Assembly: GCA_009801015.1 (NCBI GenBank)
Contig: VHZZ01000118.1
Location: 72,889-104,482, forward strand
Direction of reading: 5' to 3'
Length of the DNA: 31,594 nucleotides
Origin: Silene noctiflora
Taxonomy: Eukaryota > Streptophyta > Magnoliopsida > Caryophyllales > Caryophyllaceae
Position 1 is the stretch's first letter. Every line of letters starts with the position of its first letter. The position numbers were made by a program, and so were the translations under genes. The notes below the pieces were generated by a model. That model was not told the origin of the DNA. It was given only the letters and a program-made list of their open reading frames with translations, and did not search any database. Positions 1 to 10,600 of the stretch are shown here, piece by piece.

Positions 1-1010
1 ATCAACACATGCCCGGGAATGAGGTAGTCCGGGGTAGGGGCCAACACATAATCGGTCCACTCAGGTAGGTGGTCAACCGCGGGAAGGTTAACCGGGTCGG
101 GTAGAGTCATCCACAAGGTACCCCGAACCCTCCAAGCTAGGGTCCCGTCCCCCATCACCCTAAGCCATTTATGGCGGAGGAAGTAGTCCATGTCCAAGGC
201 CAGCACGCTCTCAAACATAGCAAGAAAGGTCGGAGAAGACTCAAAATTAGCTAGCCGGGTAGCAATTGCCCCACAACTGAGATAACGATGGGGAGACTGA
301 GCCATGAAGGCTATACTGTTGCAGACTATCGCCAGAGGGCTGTAGTAAAATGGCTCCTCCCTCTTGGGGTTCATATAAGACTTCATGATCATCACTTCAT
401 GTGAGTTTAGCTTACTCACATCGCTCCTTTCGTACAGAAGACAAGTCAGCATTCTAAGGAAGATCTTCAGGGTGACGTGTTGTACGTCATTGATCAACAT
501 AGCACTCACGTTGGTCGCCACCCACGTCACCATAGCCAAGAGCTCACTTGCCTGGCACTCTTTTGCAACATCTAGGTAGTGATCTGTCGTAGGCCTCGCA
601 AGCCCNAAGTGATCGGCTACATCNTCCATAGACAAGTCAAAGCTCTGATTCATCAACCGGAAATGGCAAGACTCGTCGGCCTCGTCATAGGAAAATGAGC
701 TTAAGAACTCCAAAGTAAGGAACTCATATGAATGCTTCCTCAACCGATACAGCCCCAACAATCCCAAAGTCTCAAACATACGCCTCACATCCCCCTTAAC
801 TCCCAATTCCCTTAGGATACTCTCATCTACACACCGAGTAACGCGGATTTGACGAGGCATCAGCGAGACAAACACTTCCCTTTGCCTAAAATCAGCAAAC
901 ACAACGGTGGGGTATTGTCCTACCGGCGGAACTACGGACCCTTGACTCGATTGTCCTCTCTCGGCCCTTGACCTTTTTGTTGGTAGATGGGTTGGATTAG
1001 ATCTCGACAT
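1..1010 (-). CDS. LTR-retrotransposon ORF (gag / ATHILA ORF1-like), partial, runs off window edge
   Basis: An uninterrupted frame of 336 codons starts at the ATG at 1010 (reverse strand) and is still open at position 1, so its 3' end lies outside the window. The start is the first ATG after a leader that follows an LTR and primer binding site in the same orientation. The N-terminus is basic and low-complexity (MSRSNPTHLPTKRSRAERG). After it come a stretch containing RQIRVTRCVDES and a segment YEFLTLEFLSSFSYDEADES followed by HFRLMNQSFDLS. This resembles the Arabidopsis retrotransposon ORF-1 (ATHILA) family, whose members carry a T-EFLSSL-type block followed by F-L--Q---LS. No zinc knuckle, protease or reverse transcriptase is in view. 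Two N bases (606, 624) fall inside the frame. Openness and orientation are seen directly; family membership is inferred from remembered motif style. Confidence 0.65.
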   Translation of the reverse strand, partial: MSRSNPTHLPTKRSRAERGQSSQGSVVPPVGQYPTVVFADFRQREVFVSLMPRQIRVTRCVDESILRELGVKGDVRRMFETLGLLGLYRLRKHSYEFLTLEFLSSFSYDEADESCHFRLMNQSFDLSMXDVADHXGLARPTTDHYLDVAKECQASELLAMVTWVATNVSAMLINDVQHVTLKIFLRMLTCLLYERSDVSKLNSHEVMIMKSYMNPKREEPFYYSPLAIVCNSIAFMAQSPHRYLSCGAIATRLANFESSPTFLAMFESVLALDMDYFLRHKWLRVMGDGTLAWRVRGTLWMTLPDPVNLPAVDHLPEWTDYVLAPTPDYLIPGHVL

Positions 1011-2392
1011 TCTGCATTACATTCATTGACAACAACAACTTTTGGCTCAAGAATGGAAACAAAAGGAAATTTTCAGATTACCATGCTAAGAAAGGTGAAG
1101 CTTTAAGACGGATTTTTCGCCCAAAATTAGGTGCAAAATGTGTTAACAACAGCATCCCATAGCCTTTTCCAACACTAAAAGAGAAATTAAAGTAGTAAAA
1201 ATCAAAATTTTGGGACAAATCCTAGAAATTTCGAGATTGGTTTCACAAGATTCAAGCTTCAAAACTATGATTTTTAGCATAAAACAAGAGCTAAAACGAT
1301 CTCTAGTGAGGTTAATTATATCTAGTATGGATTTGTAGCATAAGAATTGAAATCTAGCATAATCTAATTTGGAAAATTTATCACAAAATTAATAGAACCA
1401 GAAAAGGAATTAATCTTACCTGAAAGTAGCAAAGGATTGGCAAAGATGAGATTAAAACGGAGTTTTGAAAGTAACAAGAACAAAATCCTTGAGCTTGGGG
1501 TGCTAGAACAATTTGAGAGAAGTTTGAGAGAGAGTTTTGAAGAAGTTTGTGTCGAAAAATAGAAGAAGAAGAGGGTTTATAGTGTTTTAAAACTATTTTC
1601 GTGATTTCGATCTGAATAGGGCACTCGGTCGAGTACGAGTTGCACTCGGTCGAGTATAAGGCACTCGGTCGAGTGTCCAGGGTACTCGGTCGAGTGCTCA
1701 ATTGATAGTGAAAAATTGAATTCTATCCAATCTTGCACTCGGTCGAGTTAGCTTCACTCGGTCGATTGTGATCACTGTACTCGGTCGAGTGCTACAACAG
1801 CTTTGGGAATTTTAAAATTTAAGCCGAATGTTTTGTCATATCATTTATTCCTGCAAGAAAGCACATCGTTCGGAGTCCGAGGATCATCCCGGAACTCGTC
1901 ACTAGTTAGTTTACATTCAGGCGTCTACCAACCCATTCTACAATCTACATAAATACACCAGAATTATCTACTCCTCGCAGATTAAAGCTCAAATAATTCC
2001 GCAATTAAATTCACGTGTTTACGCAACTCAAATAACGGCCTCTATACATTTATATGCAAGTAGACATTTTCCATCACTTTACGCATTTATTCATACTTGT
2101 ACCATTACAGCAACATCCACACGCATACCAAGGCGCAAATATGTATAAGACATACAAAACATACATGACCATAGACATAAACTTCACATCTGTCACGTAG
2201 CATATAAGCATCCACAGCACATCATCCCACCCAAGTTACTGGCTTAAGCATATTGGGGTTGGGTCTTGAAATGAGGGCACCTACTCACCCTAAACCAATT
2301 CATAAGGGGATCCCAACATACATACACCAGATTCATTTTAATTTGACTCGCAAGATTCATTGGGTTCATTGATTACAAGTTCCAAAATCGTC
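1011..2392 (-). other. Untranslated leader of the LTR retrotransposon
   Basis: This is the stretch between the primer binding site and the ORF start of the minus-strand element. It contains stops in all frames and no convincing coding sequence. It carries seven copies (one with a mismatch) of the near-palindromic dodecamer ACTCGGTCGAGT between 1623 and 1790, the same motif found in the LTR. A leader of about 1.4 kb is long but not unusual for large plant Ty3/gypsy elements. Confidence 0.55.
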
Positions 2393-2404
2393 GCTCTGAT
2401 ACCA
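2393..2404 (-). other. Primer binding site, initiator-Met tRNA type
   Basis: The reverse strand reads TGGTATCAGAGC, complementary to the 3' end of plant initiator methionine tRNA. It starts three bases (AAG) after the LTR end at 2408. This position and sequence are standard for LTR retrotransposons and fix the element's orientation as minus. Confidence 0.85.
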
Positions 2405-2407
2405 CTT

Positions 2408-3687
2408 TGTAACACCCCTACTTACCAAGGAAGCCTGTATTAGACCTTCCCTGACAACCAAGGGTGCTACCATCTCGGTCACCCGAGGTAAGTACATATC
2501 AAATAGACCATTAGAGAACAACGTATTTATTAATTACATTTATGTGGACAAGATATACAAAACTACAACAATGTACTGATACAAGTATGGTCTCTATCAC
2601 AACTATGCTAACAACTGCGTCGGCGATCTCCATCCCCATACACGAACATCACAACAAGCATCCAGTACAACATCTAAACCTGCAAGTCAGTCTGCTCACC
2701 ACCCCCGAATGGATCATCACAATTTACAAAACAACACGGGGTCAGCCAACTGAACAACTATATACATTATAACGTAAACAACAAGTAAAGTATCACATGC
2801 CGCCGCCACCAACATCAACCATCACCACATCACACCACATCACATCACAAGTAACCGACTACACACCGAAGTATGTAATCATGCCAGTGGAAGATCGCAG
2901 CCAACCACCTAAACCACCCACAATACCCAAGTCCCTTAATGTGCACATCCCCTCTACGCTGAGAGAACGCAGGAGGCGAACAATGGGGGTGAGACCACCT
3001 CTCACAATGGCTCACAAACAATATCACAATACCAATCACAACCAACTCCAACCACCATACCATCTCCGCCATCACAATCATATCACAAACATGAAATCAC
3101 ATCATACAATACAATCGTCACATTAATACGCATATAATTCATCAGACAGCTGAGTAGGTAAAACCTACCTGTAACGCATCCCACGTAACATCAATCATCA
3201 GTCTAATCACACGAGCATCACATACCAACATAGACACCTACAACAACCATACGCCCCGATTACGTATAATCGTAACCCTAATTCAAGACATACAGACGGT
3301 GATGGTGACTTACCTTATTGCATGCTTGGTTAACTTCAATTCCCGAGATAGACTCCTAGGTATAGGCTTAGCAAGGTGAGGGATGAATGAAAGGGAGAGA
3401 TGAGACATCTTAGGGTTTTGGGGAAGAAAGGGAAAAAAAAAGAAATAGGAAAACGAATCCGGAAAATTCTAATTTACGCGTAATATATTTCACGCTGGCA
3501 ACGACGCACTTGGTCGAGTGTCAACACACTCGACCGGGTCCCATGCACTCGGTCGAGTGCACCACCCTCGACCGAGTGTCACCCACTAGGTCGAGTATAC
3601 GGTTAAACAACTACTCGTCTTAACGATTAAGGTCACCTTGGTCAAATATGGTCAGTCAACGGGTCCTCCTAAGGGACGGGTATTACA
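2408..3687 (-). mobile_element. 5' LTR of a minus-strand LTR retrotransposon
   Basis: On the minus strand the segment begins TGTAATACCC (3687) and ends GGGTGTTACA (2408), giving TG...CA ends with a short inverted repeat. It is followed by a 3-bp spacer and the primer binding site. Length is about 1280 bp. Near the U3 end (3508-3596) are five copies or variants of the ACTCGGTCGAGT dodecamer in both orientations. Short open frames inside the LTR (for example near 2542-3126) are low-complexity His/Thr/Pro runs from a CA-rich tract and are not believed to be genes. The partner LTR and target duplication are outside the window, so the boundary at 3687 rests on LTR-end consensus and on the change to LINE sequence there. 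Confidence 0.75.
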
Positions 3688-4390
3688 GTAGGTGCCACTA
3701 ATTAAATGAGTCTTCATAATACATGGTGTATGATCAAAATCCCCTTCAGGCAAAAAATGAGCATATATATTGGCATTGGTCACCCAATCACTATTAACCA
3801 GTACCCTATCCAATCTTGAGTAAACCCCAGTAGCTGCATCATGTTTATTATTCCAGGTAAAAAAGAAATCTACAGCAGGGTTATCAACCTGTCCACAACC
3901 ATTCAAGCAATGTTGGAAATCATCCATCTCAGCATCACTAGCTAGTTTGACCCCCTAATCTTTCTGCAGGAGAAAGAACACAATTGAAGTCACCACAAAC
4001 CAGCCATGGCCCATGAATGTGACTGAAAATTCTCAACACTTGAGCCCAAATATCATGCCTCTCAGATAAACCATTGAAAGCATAAACCATACTAAGATGA
4101 AAACAAAAGGACCAGATCAGTGACTTTCATATGAATACATTGGGCACTATAGTCTTCAAAATCTACTTTAAACATAGACGGATTCCAAATAACCCAAACT
4201 CTGCCATTATTATGCCACCTATTATTAGTACTCACACTCCAACTATTACTAAAAAACCCATTTATACTATTCTGAGACATAGATTTAATCTGTCTCAAGG
4301 GGTCCAAATAAGCCAACCTTATACATATGGAGGAACCATTTGACAAATCTTTGTTTGTCAGGCTTGTTAAGACCCCCGACATTCCAAAAC

Positions 4391-4907
4391 TAGACCTGAC
4401 AAACAGGTCGGGTCGTGTCGTGTTCGTGTTCGTGTCAATATTAAACGGGTTACCACTACCCTAACCCTAACCCGACCCAATTATAGAAGCGGGTCATTTG
4501 TCTCAACCCTAACCCGACCGATTTAATTTTTCTATAACCTAACCCGACCTTTTTAACCCATTTATCTTTAAGCAGATCATTTTTAACCCACTTAACTCGT
4601 TTAACCCAATAAACTAATACAATAAACTACATTTTATAACCCTATTATCCAAAAAACGATGAATGGAAATGCTAATTTTAAATTATTTTGTGGAATTATT
4701 GACTAAACCCAAATATATTATGACAATTTTAAATAAATGGGTTATTCGTGTCGGGTTCTTGTCAAAAAACGTCAACCCTAACCTGACCCATTTAAATTTC
4801 GAGTCGTGTCGTGTCAACCCAATTATTTAAATGGGTCACAACGTCTTGACCCTAACCCGCTAATTTCGTGTCGGGTTTTCGGGTCGTGTCAGTAATTGTC
4901 GCCTCTA
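4391..4907. mobile_element. Non-autonomous repeat with hAT-like ends, rich in GGGTCGTGTC/CTAACCCGACC
   Basis: About 517 bp made of degenerate repeats of GGGTCGTGTC-type and CTAACCCGACCC-type sequence, which are inverted relative to each other toward the two ends. The left end reads TAGACCTGACAAAC and the reverse complement of the right end reads TAGAGGCGACAATT, an imperfect terminal inverted repeat. It separates LINE ORF1-side sequence from the endonuclease start. The expected 8-bp target duplication is not clear (TCCAAAAC left, CAAAAAAA right), so superfamily assignment is tentative. Confidence 0.55.
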
Positions 4908-5099
4908 CAAAAAAACCAAAGCTACTCATTTCCACCACCAGACCACCTGGTGGAGAACACTACTACTTGTCCCAATGCCAACTTTGAGAGTGGATGTACC
5001 ATTTAGGGTTTCCAAAAACGAACTCGGACCAAATTTTAGAGAACTGAACTCACCATCTATCAACTCTTGTCTACTAAATCTAATGATCTGCCTAACAGG

Positions 5100-5580
5100 T
5101 AGGAGTGGGCACCGGTCCAAAACCGGACCGGACCGGACCGGAACCGGATTGGACCGGGACCGGAATCGGCAAATATTATGGACCGGGACCGGACCTGATT
5201 ATAAAAATTCCGGACCGGGACCGGACCCGAAAAATTCCGGTCCAAGACCGGACCGGATCGGTTGGACCGGAATTTGACATAATATGCCCACTTTTTCAAA
5301 TTCCGGTCCAAAATTTCGGTCCATTGGACCGGATCGGACCGGTTGGACCGGAAAAAAATATATTTTCGAGGAAAAAAATAAAAAAACATAAAATCCGGTC
5401 TTTCCGGTCCNATCCGGTCCGGACCTGAAAAAACCGGTCCCAGACCGGACCGGAAACCGGAATCTAATAAAATGGTGGACCGGAGACCGGACCGGATTTT
5501 TTAATTCCGGTTCCGGTCCGATAGATTTCGGTCCGGACCGGTCCATTTTTCCGGTCCGGACCGAATTGTGCCCACTCCTA
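5100..5580. mobile_element. hAT-type MITE composed of (A)CCGGTCC / GGACCGG repeats
   Basis: A 481-bp element with terminal inverted repeats TAGGAGTGGGCA (left) and TGCCCACTCCTA (right). It is flanked by a perfect 8-bp target duplication CTAACAGG at 5092-5099 and 5581-5588. The 8-bp duplication and the terminal repeats fit the hAT superfamily. The interior is almost wholly CCGGACCGG-type sequence, so the strand can fold on itself extensively. Long open frames on both strands here are artefacts of this composition. One N at 5411. Confidence 0.9.
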
Positions 5581-5800
5581 CTAACAGGTGATGCTGTCAT
5601 TGAATATTTTCCATTTTTATGCCAGATAACAGGAGTTTTAAGAGGTATATCCTCTATCATCTTTGAAGCAGGTGTAGGCATAACTACAGATGACTCAACA
5701 GTAGGAACCACAGCTTTAGGTCTCCATATTGTTTTCACCACTTTTTTGCCAGGGCCAGGTGGTTTAGCCTTCCCCTGGTATAACATGTTGTTTACTTAGC

Positions 5801-6741
5801 ATGTTAATTGACAAAAGTAATTTTCTTTTATTTAGAAAGAAAATAATCTACTAATCTTAATATATTAATTAACAAAAATATTGTTAATTAAATATACTGG
5901 CTAAACTTCTAAGAAAGATAATAATTTATTTGTCCTCTTACAATCTTTTTCTTTCAAATCCATTTTATACGACTGCGACCTTATAAAAGATTATTGTCAC
6001 TTAAACTATATTGACTAATCGTGTTAGTTAGTGATTAGCCCAGCACGATCTATCCAAAACCATGGATTACGGAGATCATTATCCAATGGACGTGCACTTG
6101 CATCTACATGCTTGCTGCCATGTCTTCAATATTGTGGACCAATTATATTTCACAACTCTCCCATGAGTCCCATCCCCATATTATCTTGAGGTCACCTGTT
6201 CCACTTTTATGTCTCATCTTGTGTCTAACTATCTTAAGATCTTGACATATCACACATAAAATAATAAAAACGATAATAATATATATCAAAGTGTTTATGT
6301 GTCAATAGGAGAAATGATGGGATACAAAATGAGAGTATATGCACCGCCATATTATCCACTATTCCACTAAAAAAACTACTCCTATAATACTACAAGTAGG
6401 TGGAGTAAATGTCAACTAATCAACTTTGTATCGCTAATGAGAGTTTGATTCACTTATATTTAGAATAATCATGGAAAAATACTAAAAATTATGTAAGAAA
6501 GTGATTTTCAAACTCGATTTCTAATAATATTGAAAAATCATGTTTTCTCCTATTATCTCAGCATTGTGCCAAGGGTAAACGATTTTTCTAACGGATGTCA
6601 CAACTCACGAGTAACTTAGAAAATGAAAGTTTTACATTGAAGTTTTATGGAAATTTATAAAGTAATTCTGTCATATTTCCATAATATATTCGGTAAATTA
6701 GGTTTTTGAGTTACATTAACATAAAACCCTAAAGACACATA
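5801..6741. other. AT-rich intergenic sequence, no gene seen
   Basis: No open frame or recognisable motif block was found between the LINE remnant and the Stowaway-like element. It has general AT-rich spacer character. Confidence 0.5.
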
Positions 6742-7047
6742 CTCCCTCCTATTCTAAATAACATTTCCTCTTTCCTTTTTTATCTATTCACAATACATTC
6801 TTTTTTCCTTATTTAGTAAAGTTTTATACTTATTTTAATCACCTCACCCACAACAATTCCCCACAATACCCATACGTTATCTTATTTTAATCAGCTCACC
6901 CCATAACAATACTTATTTTAATCACCTCACCCCCACAATAATACTCCACAATACCTTCACTCTCTCCAGTTTTTGTGTAAGTTCAAACATGCTTAATTTC
7001 CGTGCCACCCATGAATAGGGAGAGTTATCTAGACGACTAAGATGGAG
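6742..7047. mobile_element. Stowaway-like (Tc1/mariner) MITE upstream of PLD
   Basis: About 306 bp starting CTCCCTCCTATTC and ending ...GATGGAG, flanked by TA dinucleotides at 6740-6741 and 7048-7049. The CTCCCTCC terminus with a TA target site is the plant Stowaway signature. The right terminal repeat is imperfect. The interior contains three copies of a phrase like CTTATTTTAATCACCTCACCC (6826-6948), so it has internal tandem structure. It lies about 350 bp upstream of the probable PLD transcript start. Confidence 0.7.
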
Positions 7048-7403
7048 TACATGTTAGTAAAATCGTCAAGTAAATAAATAAATAAATTATCGGAATGAAT
7101 TTTTGTTGATACATTAGATAGGTATGATTAATAAACCTGAAATAAAAACTTGACCAAGACATTAGAGACATTTCAATTTCGATCTACTTCCCTTTCCAAG
7201 TCCCTACATTTACCGGCTACTAACCAACTTACACTAATTCTTGAGTGCATTAAAAAAATGTTTATACTATACGACTTGTCGTTCATTAATATTAAAACTT
7301 TCTTATTTTAAGTATTCATACAATTCTCTTGATTAATCCATCATTGCTTCTGTCTTCACAAACCTAAACCAACATCTGAAGTATATCTCATCTCTTGTTT
7401 CAG

Positions 7404-7638
7404 GTAAGAACAATTTATGTTGCTTTTATTATAAAATGTGCTAATTACATTTAAAAACATATAATCTCGCATATTAACATATACGGAGTATGTAAATAAT
7501 AATTCTTTCGTTACAATAAATTGTTTATGTTTTACAAAATACGTGAGAACGATTTTGAAAAACGTAAAGAATTCAATGGAATAGAGAATTTACGAGTAAT
7601 TCTTATTGGTTTTACAATTATTGTCTTTAATGACGTAG
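7404..7638 (+). other. Probable 5'UTR intron of the PLD gene
   Basis: A donor CAG|GTAAGA at 7403/7404 and an acceptor GACGTAG ending at 7638 bracket a 235-bp T-rich stretch. The acceptor is 11 bases before the PLD start codon at 7650. Plant PLD alpha genes commonly have an intron just before the start codon. Splice sites are seen; use is inferred. Confidence 0.55.
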
Positions 7639-7649
7639 GTTGAGATAAC

Positions 7650-10600
7650 ATGGCAAAAATATTGTTGCATGGAACACTTCATGTTACCATATATGAGGCT
7701 GAGAAGGTCTTTGGTGGTAGTAGTAACAACTTTTTCCTCAAGGTGAGTAATTTCAATTATCAATATTACTTTATTTATTTATTTAATTTTTGTTATTTCA
7801 ATTTTTTTTTAGTCTTAATTTATGATCTCAATCGGGTCAAACTTATTGGTGGTGTTTGGCATCTTGTTGATGGAGGAATGAGCATGAATGCATGATGGAC
7901 CAATCATTATCTGTAATTTTCATAATTAATAATTTATAATAATTTATAATAATTTTCATAATTTTGGTATGAAAAGTTAAGATCTTACTTGCCCAGTTTT
8001 ACCAATAAAAATAAATAATCTAAGTTAATACATGGACACTTGTCCTACATGGATACATATACTTCATTGTCCAATTTTTATATTTACTTTTGATTAATAT
8101 ACCCCTCACAAAGAATAAAAGAATAATATGCCCCGTAAACAAATACTTAAAACCTAGGAAGTAAACACGATCCTTATCATCCTGACATTCCAATAATCAA
8201 TTCAAGGAAGTCATTTCACGTTTAGAAAACATAAAATTCACGCACTAGATATGTAAGGTTGATAATTATAGTAGCGTAGCTAGAAACATTTACGTGTGGA
8301 GGTAATTTTAATGTAATTGTTATTAGTTTATTTTATTACGGAGTCATAAAGATGTAAAATTTTCAAATCAGACAAATTTTGATGATAAAAAAAGTCAATT
8401 GTCAGAAAGTTGTGGGGGCTTCAACACCATACTAGCTAGCTTGTATGTGGCTACGCCACTGTTAATGATAATAGTTTTTTTTTTTTTTTTTTTTTTTTTT
8501 ATGAATAATAATAGAACCTCCGGATATTCCTATTAACTAAGCTATATCCGACATCTCTGAGGTTATGTTATCTGTCAGGTTAGCGGCTTAGTTATTGTGT
8601 GTGAAATGTAAGTTCAACATGTACAAGCTCGTATAGGTCTAACTTATAAAAGTCAAATTTGACCTTTCAAGAAATTTGTGATTGCCAATCTACAATGCAT
8701 ACTTATAAATATATCCTTAATGCAGATAGTGGAGGGTGTTGAAGGACTGTTTGGGCAGGAAGGTGGGAGAGTGTACGCGACAGTAGACATCGAGGGAGCT
8801 CGAGTAGGCCGTACTAGGCTCCTTGATCACAAGGACTCGAACCCAAGATGGTACGAGCAATTTCACATCTATTGCGCTCATATGGCCTCAGATGTTGTCT
8901 TTACTCTCAAGCAGGACAATGCCATAGGAGCAAGCCTCCTCGGACGTGCTTACCTTCCAGTAAACCAACTCATAGGAGGTGAAGAATTCGAAAATTGGCT
9001 GGATATCCTTGATAAGGATCACAATCCTACACATAAAGGGGCTCGAGTCCGTGTCAAGGTCCAATTCTTTGATATCACAAGAGATATGAATTGGGGTAAA
9101 GGAATTAAAACACCCAAATTTCCCGGTGTACCCTTCACTTTTTTCACTCAAAGGAACTTGTGTAAGGTCACCTTATATCAGGACGTTCACGTTCCTGATA
9201 ACTTTGTCCCTAAGATTCCTCTTGCCAATGGCAAATTCTACGAGCCAAATCGTTGTTGGGAAGACATTTTCGATGCCCTTAATGATGCCAAACATATGAT
9301 TTACATAACCGGGTGGTCAGTTTTCACGGATATTACCTTAATTAGGGACACTCGGAGGCCTAAACCTGGTGGTGAAATGACCTTAGGTGAGATCCTTAAG
9401 AAAAAAGCCTCGGAGGGTGTTCGAGTTTTGATGCTTGTATGGGATGATAGGACTTCTATTAAAGGATTCAAGGAGGATGGATTAATGGCAACCCATGATC
9501 AAGAGACTCAAAATTATTTTCAAGGTAGTGAAGTGCATTGTGTGCTTTGCCCTCGAAATCCGGATAGCGGAAGAAGTATTATCCAAAACATAGAGATTGG
9601 GACTATGTTTACTCATCATCAAAAGATTGTGGTGGTTGATAGTGCAATGCCTAATGGAAATTCCGATAGAAGGAGGCTTGTAAGCTTTGTTGGAGGTATA
9701 GACCTTTGTGATGGAAGGTATGACACCCAATTTCACTCTCTATATAGGACCCTTGGTACTTCTCATCATGATGATTTCCATCAACCTAACTTCAAGGGGA
9801 CGTCGATCAAGAAAGGTGCGTAATAGTACTAACACGAGAATGTCTTATTGTTGAGATTTTTTTTAAGTAAGCATATGGACATTTTGATGTCGACGGGTTT
9901 TAATTAATTAGAATGTAGTTTATGATTATCTACATCATGATTTTGAGACTAATTCAGTAGAGCTAAGAGCTGGCTCAGTTGAGTGGGTAGCTACTAGCTA
10001 GTTGGTTGGGCACGATTGAAAGTTATTATCGAGTTGAGTCAATTTGTATGTCATCAGATTGATTCAGGTTTGATTTAAGTCATTAACCACAACAATAAAT
10101 CCATGTGTTTAAGGCCTTCCGAAATCTGAGAGGTGAATGGAGTTCAGATGTACGTATCATTCCCGTTGTGTTAATACCAATATACCATAGAGAGGCTCTC
10201 TACGGATGACCCAAAATGATAATTGCATCGAGATTTGTATAGAATGACTGCTATACTTCACATGGACCAATTTGGTTTACTCCATAAATTCATAATCCTG
10301 CCCCGTAATCTGACAAAAAACCATATATAGAGAGGTCGATTAGGACCGTTTTAGTTAACCATCTTTTCGTGTTATGTTTCCAGCTTTTGCCAGTTCTTAT
10401 GCTATATACTCTATATCTAGGTGGACCTCGAGAGCCATGGCACGACATCCACTCGAAGCTTGAAGGCCCGGTAGCATGGGACGTGCTTCAAAACTTCGAG
10501 CAGAGGTGGAGAAAGCAAGGTGTAAGGGACCTTCTCCTTGACCTTAGGGAAATGAGCTCAATTTTCATTCCTCCATCACCCGTCACATTCCCTAACGACG

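Larger units (their letters stand above)
3688..5800 (-). pseudogene. Degenerate L1-type LINE: ORF1 tail and ORF2 endonuclease domain, interrupted by two inserted elements
   Basis: Reading on the minus strand, from about 5786 there is a Pro/Lys-rich ORF1-like tail. After two insertions there is the start of an endonuclease/exonuclease/phosphatase domain: WNVGGLNKPDKQ near 4380, then STNNRWHNNGRVWVIWNP, then WLVCGDFNCVLSPAERLGG with the core GDFN at about 3983-3994, then DFFFTWNNKHDAATGVYSRL followed by DRVLVNSDW around 3780-3870. These blocks in this order are typical of plant L1 ORF2 endonucleases. Several stops and frameshifts break the frame. The reverse transcriptase is absent because the sequence is cut at 3687 by the LTR element. 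This copy cannot be active. The 5' limit near 5800 is approximate. Confidence 0.85.

Noticed and set aside
1618-1790. Possible CRISPR-like array of ACTCGGTCGAGT repeats
   Set aside because: Repeats are only 12-14 bp, spacers are irregular, no cas genes are present, and the context is a plant LTR element.
2542-3126. Two plus-strand open frames in the LTR
   Set aside because: Low-complexity His/Thr/Pro content in a CA-rich LTR tract, opposite to the element's coding strand.
5060-5786. Long open frames on both strands with Gly/Pro/Asp/Arg-rich repeats
   Set aside because: They lie inside the CCGG-rich hAT MITE; the frames are a by-product of repeat composition. Only the part above 5588 is LINE-derived.
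10369-10420. Upstream ATG in frame with PLD exon 3
   Set aside because: It is intron sequence before a clear acceptor at 10420; joining from exon 2 at 9815 restores the conserved GGPREPW block.
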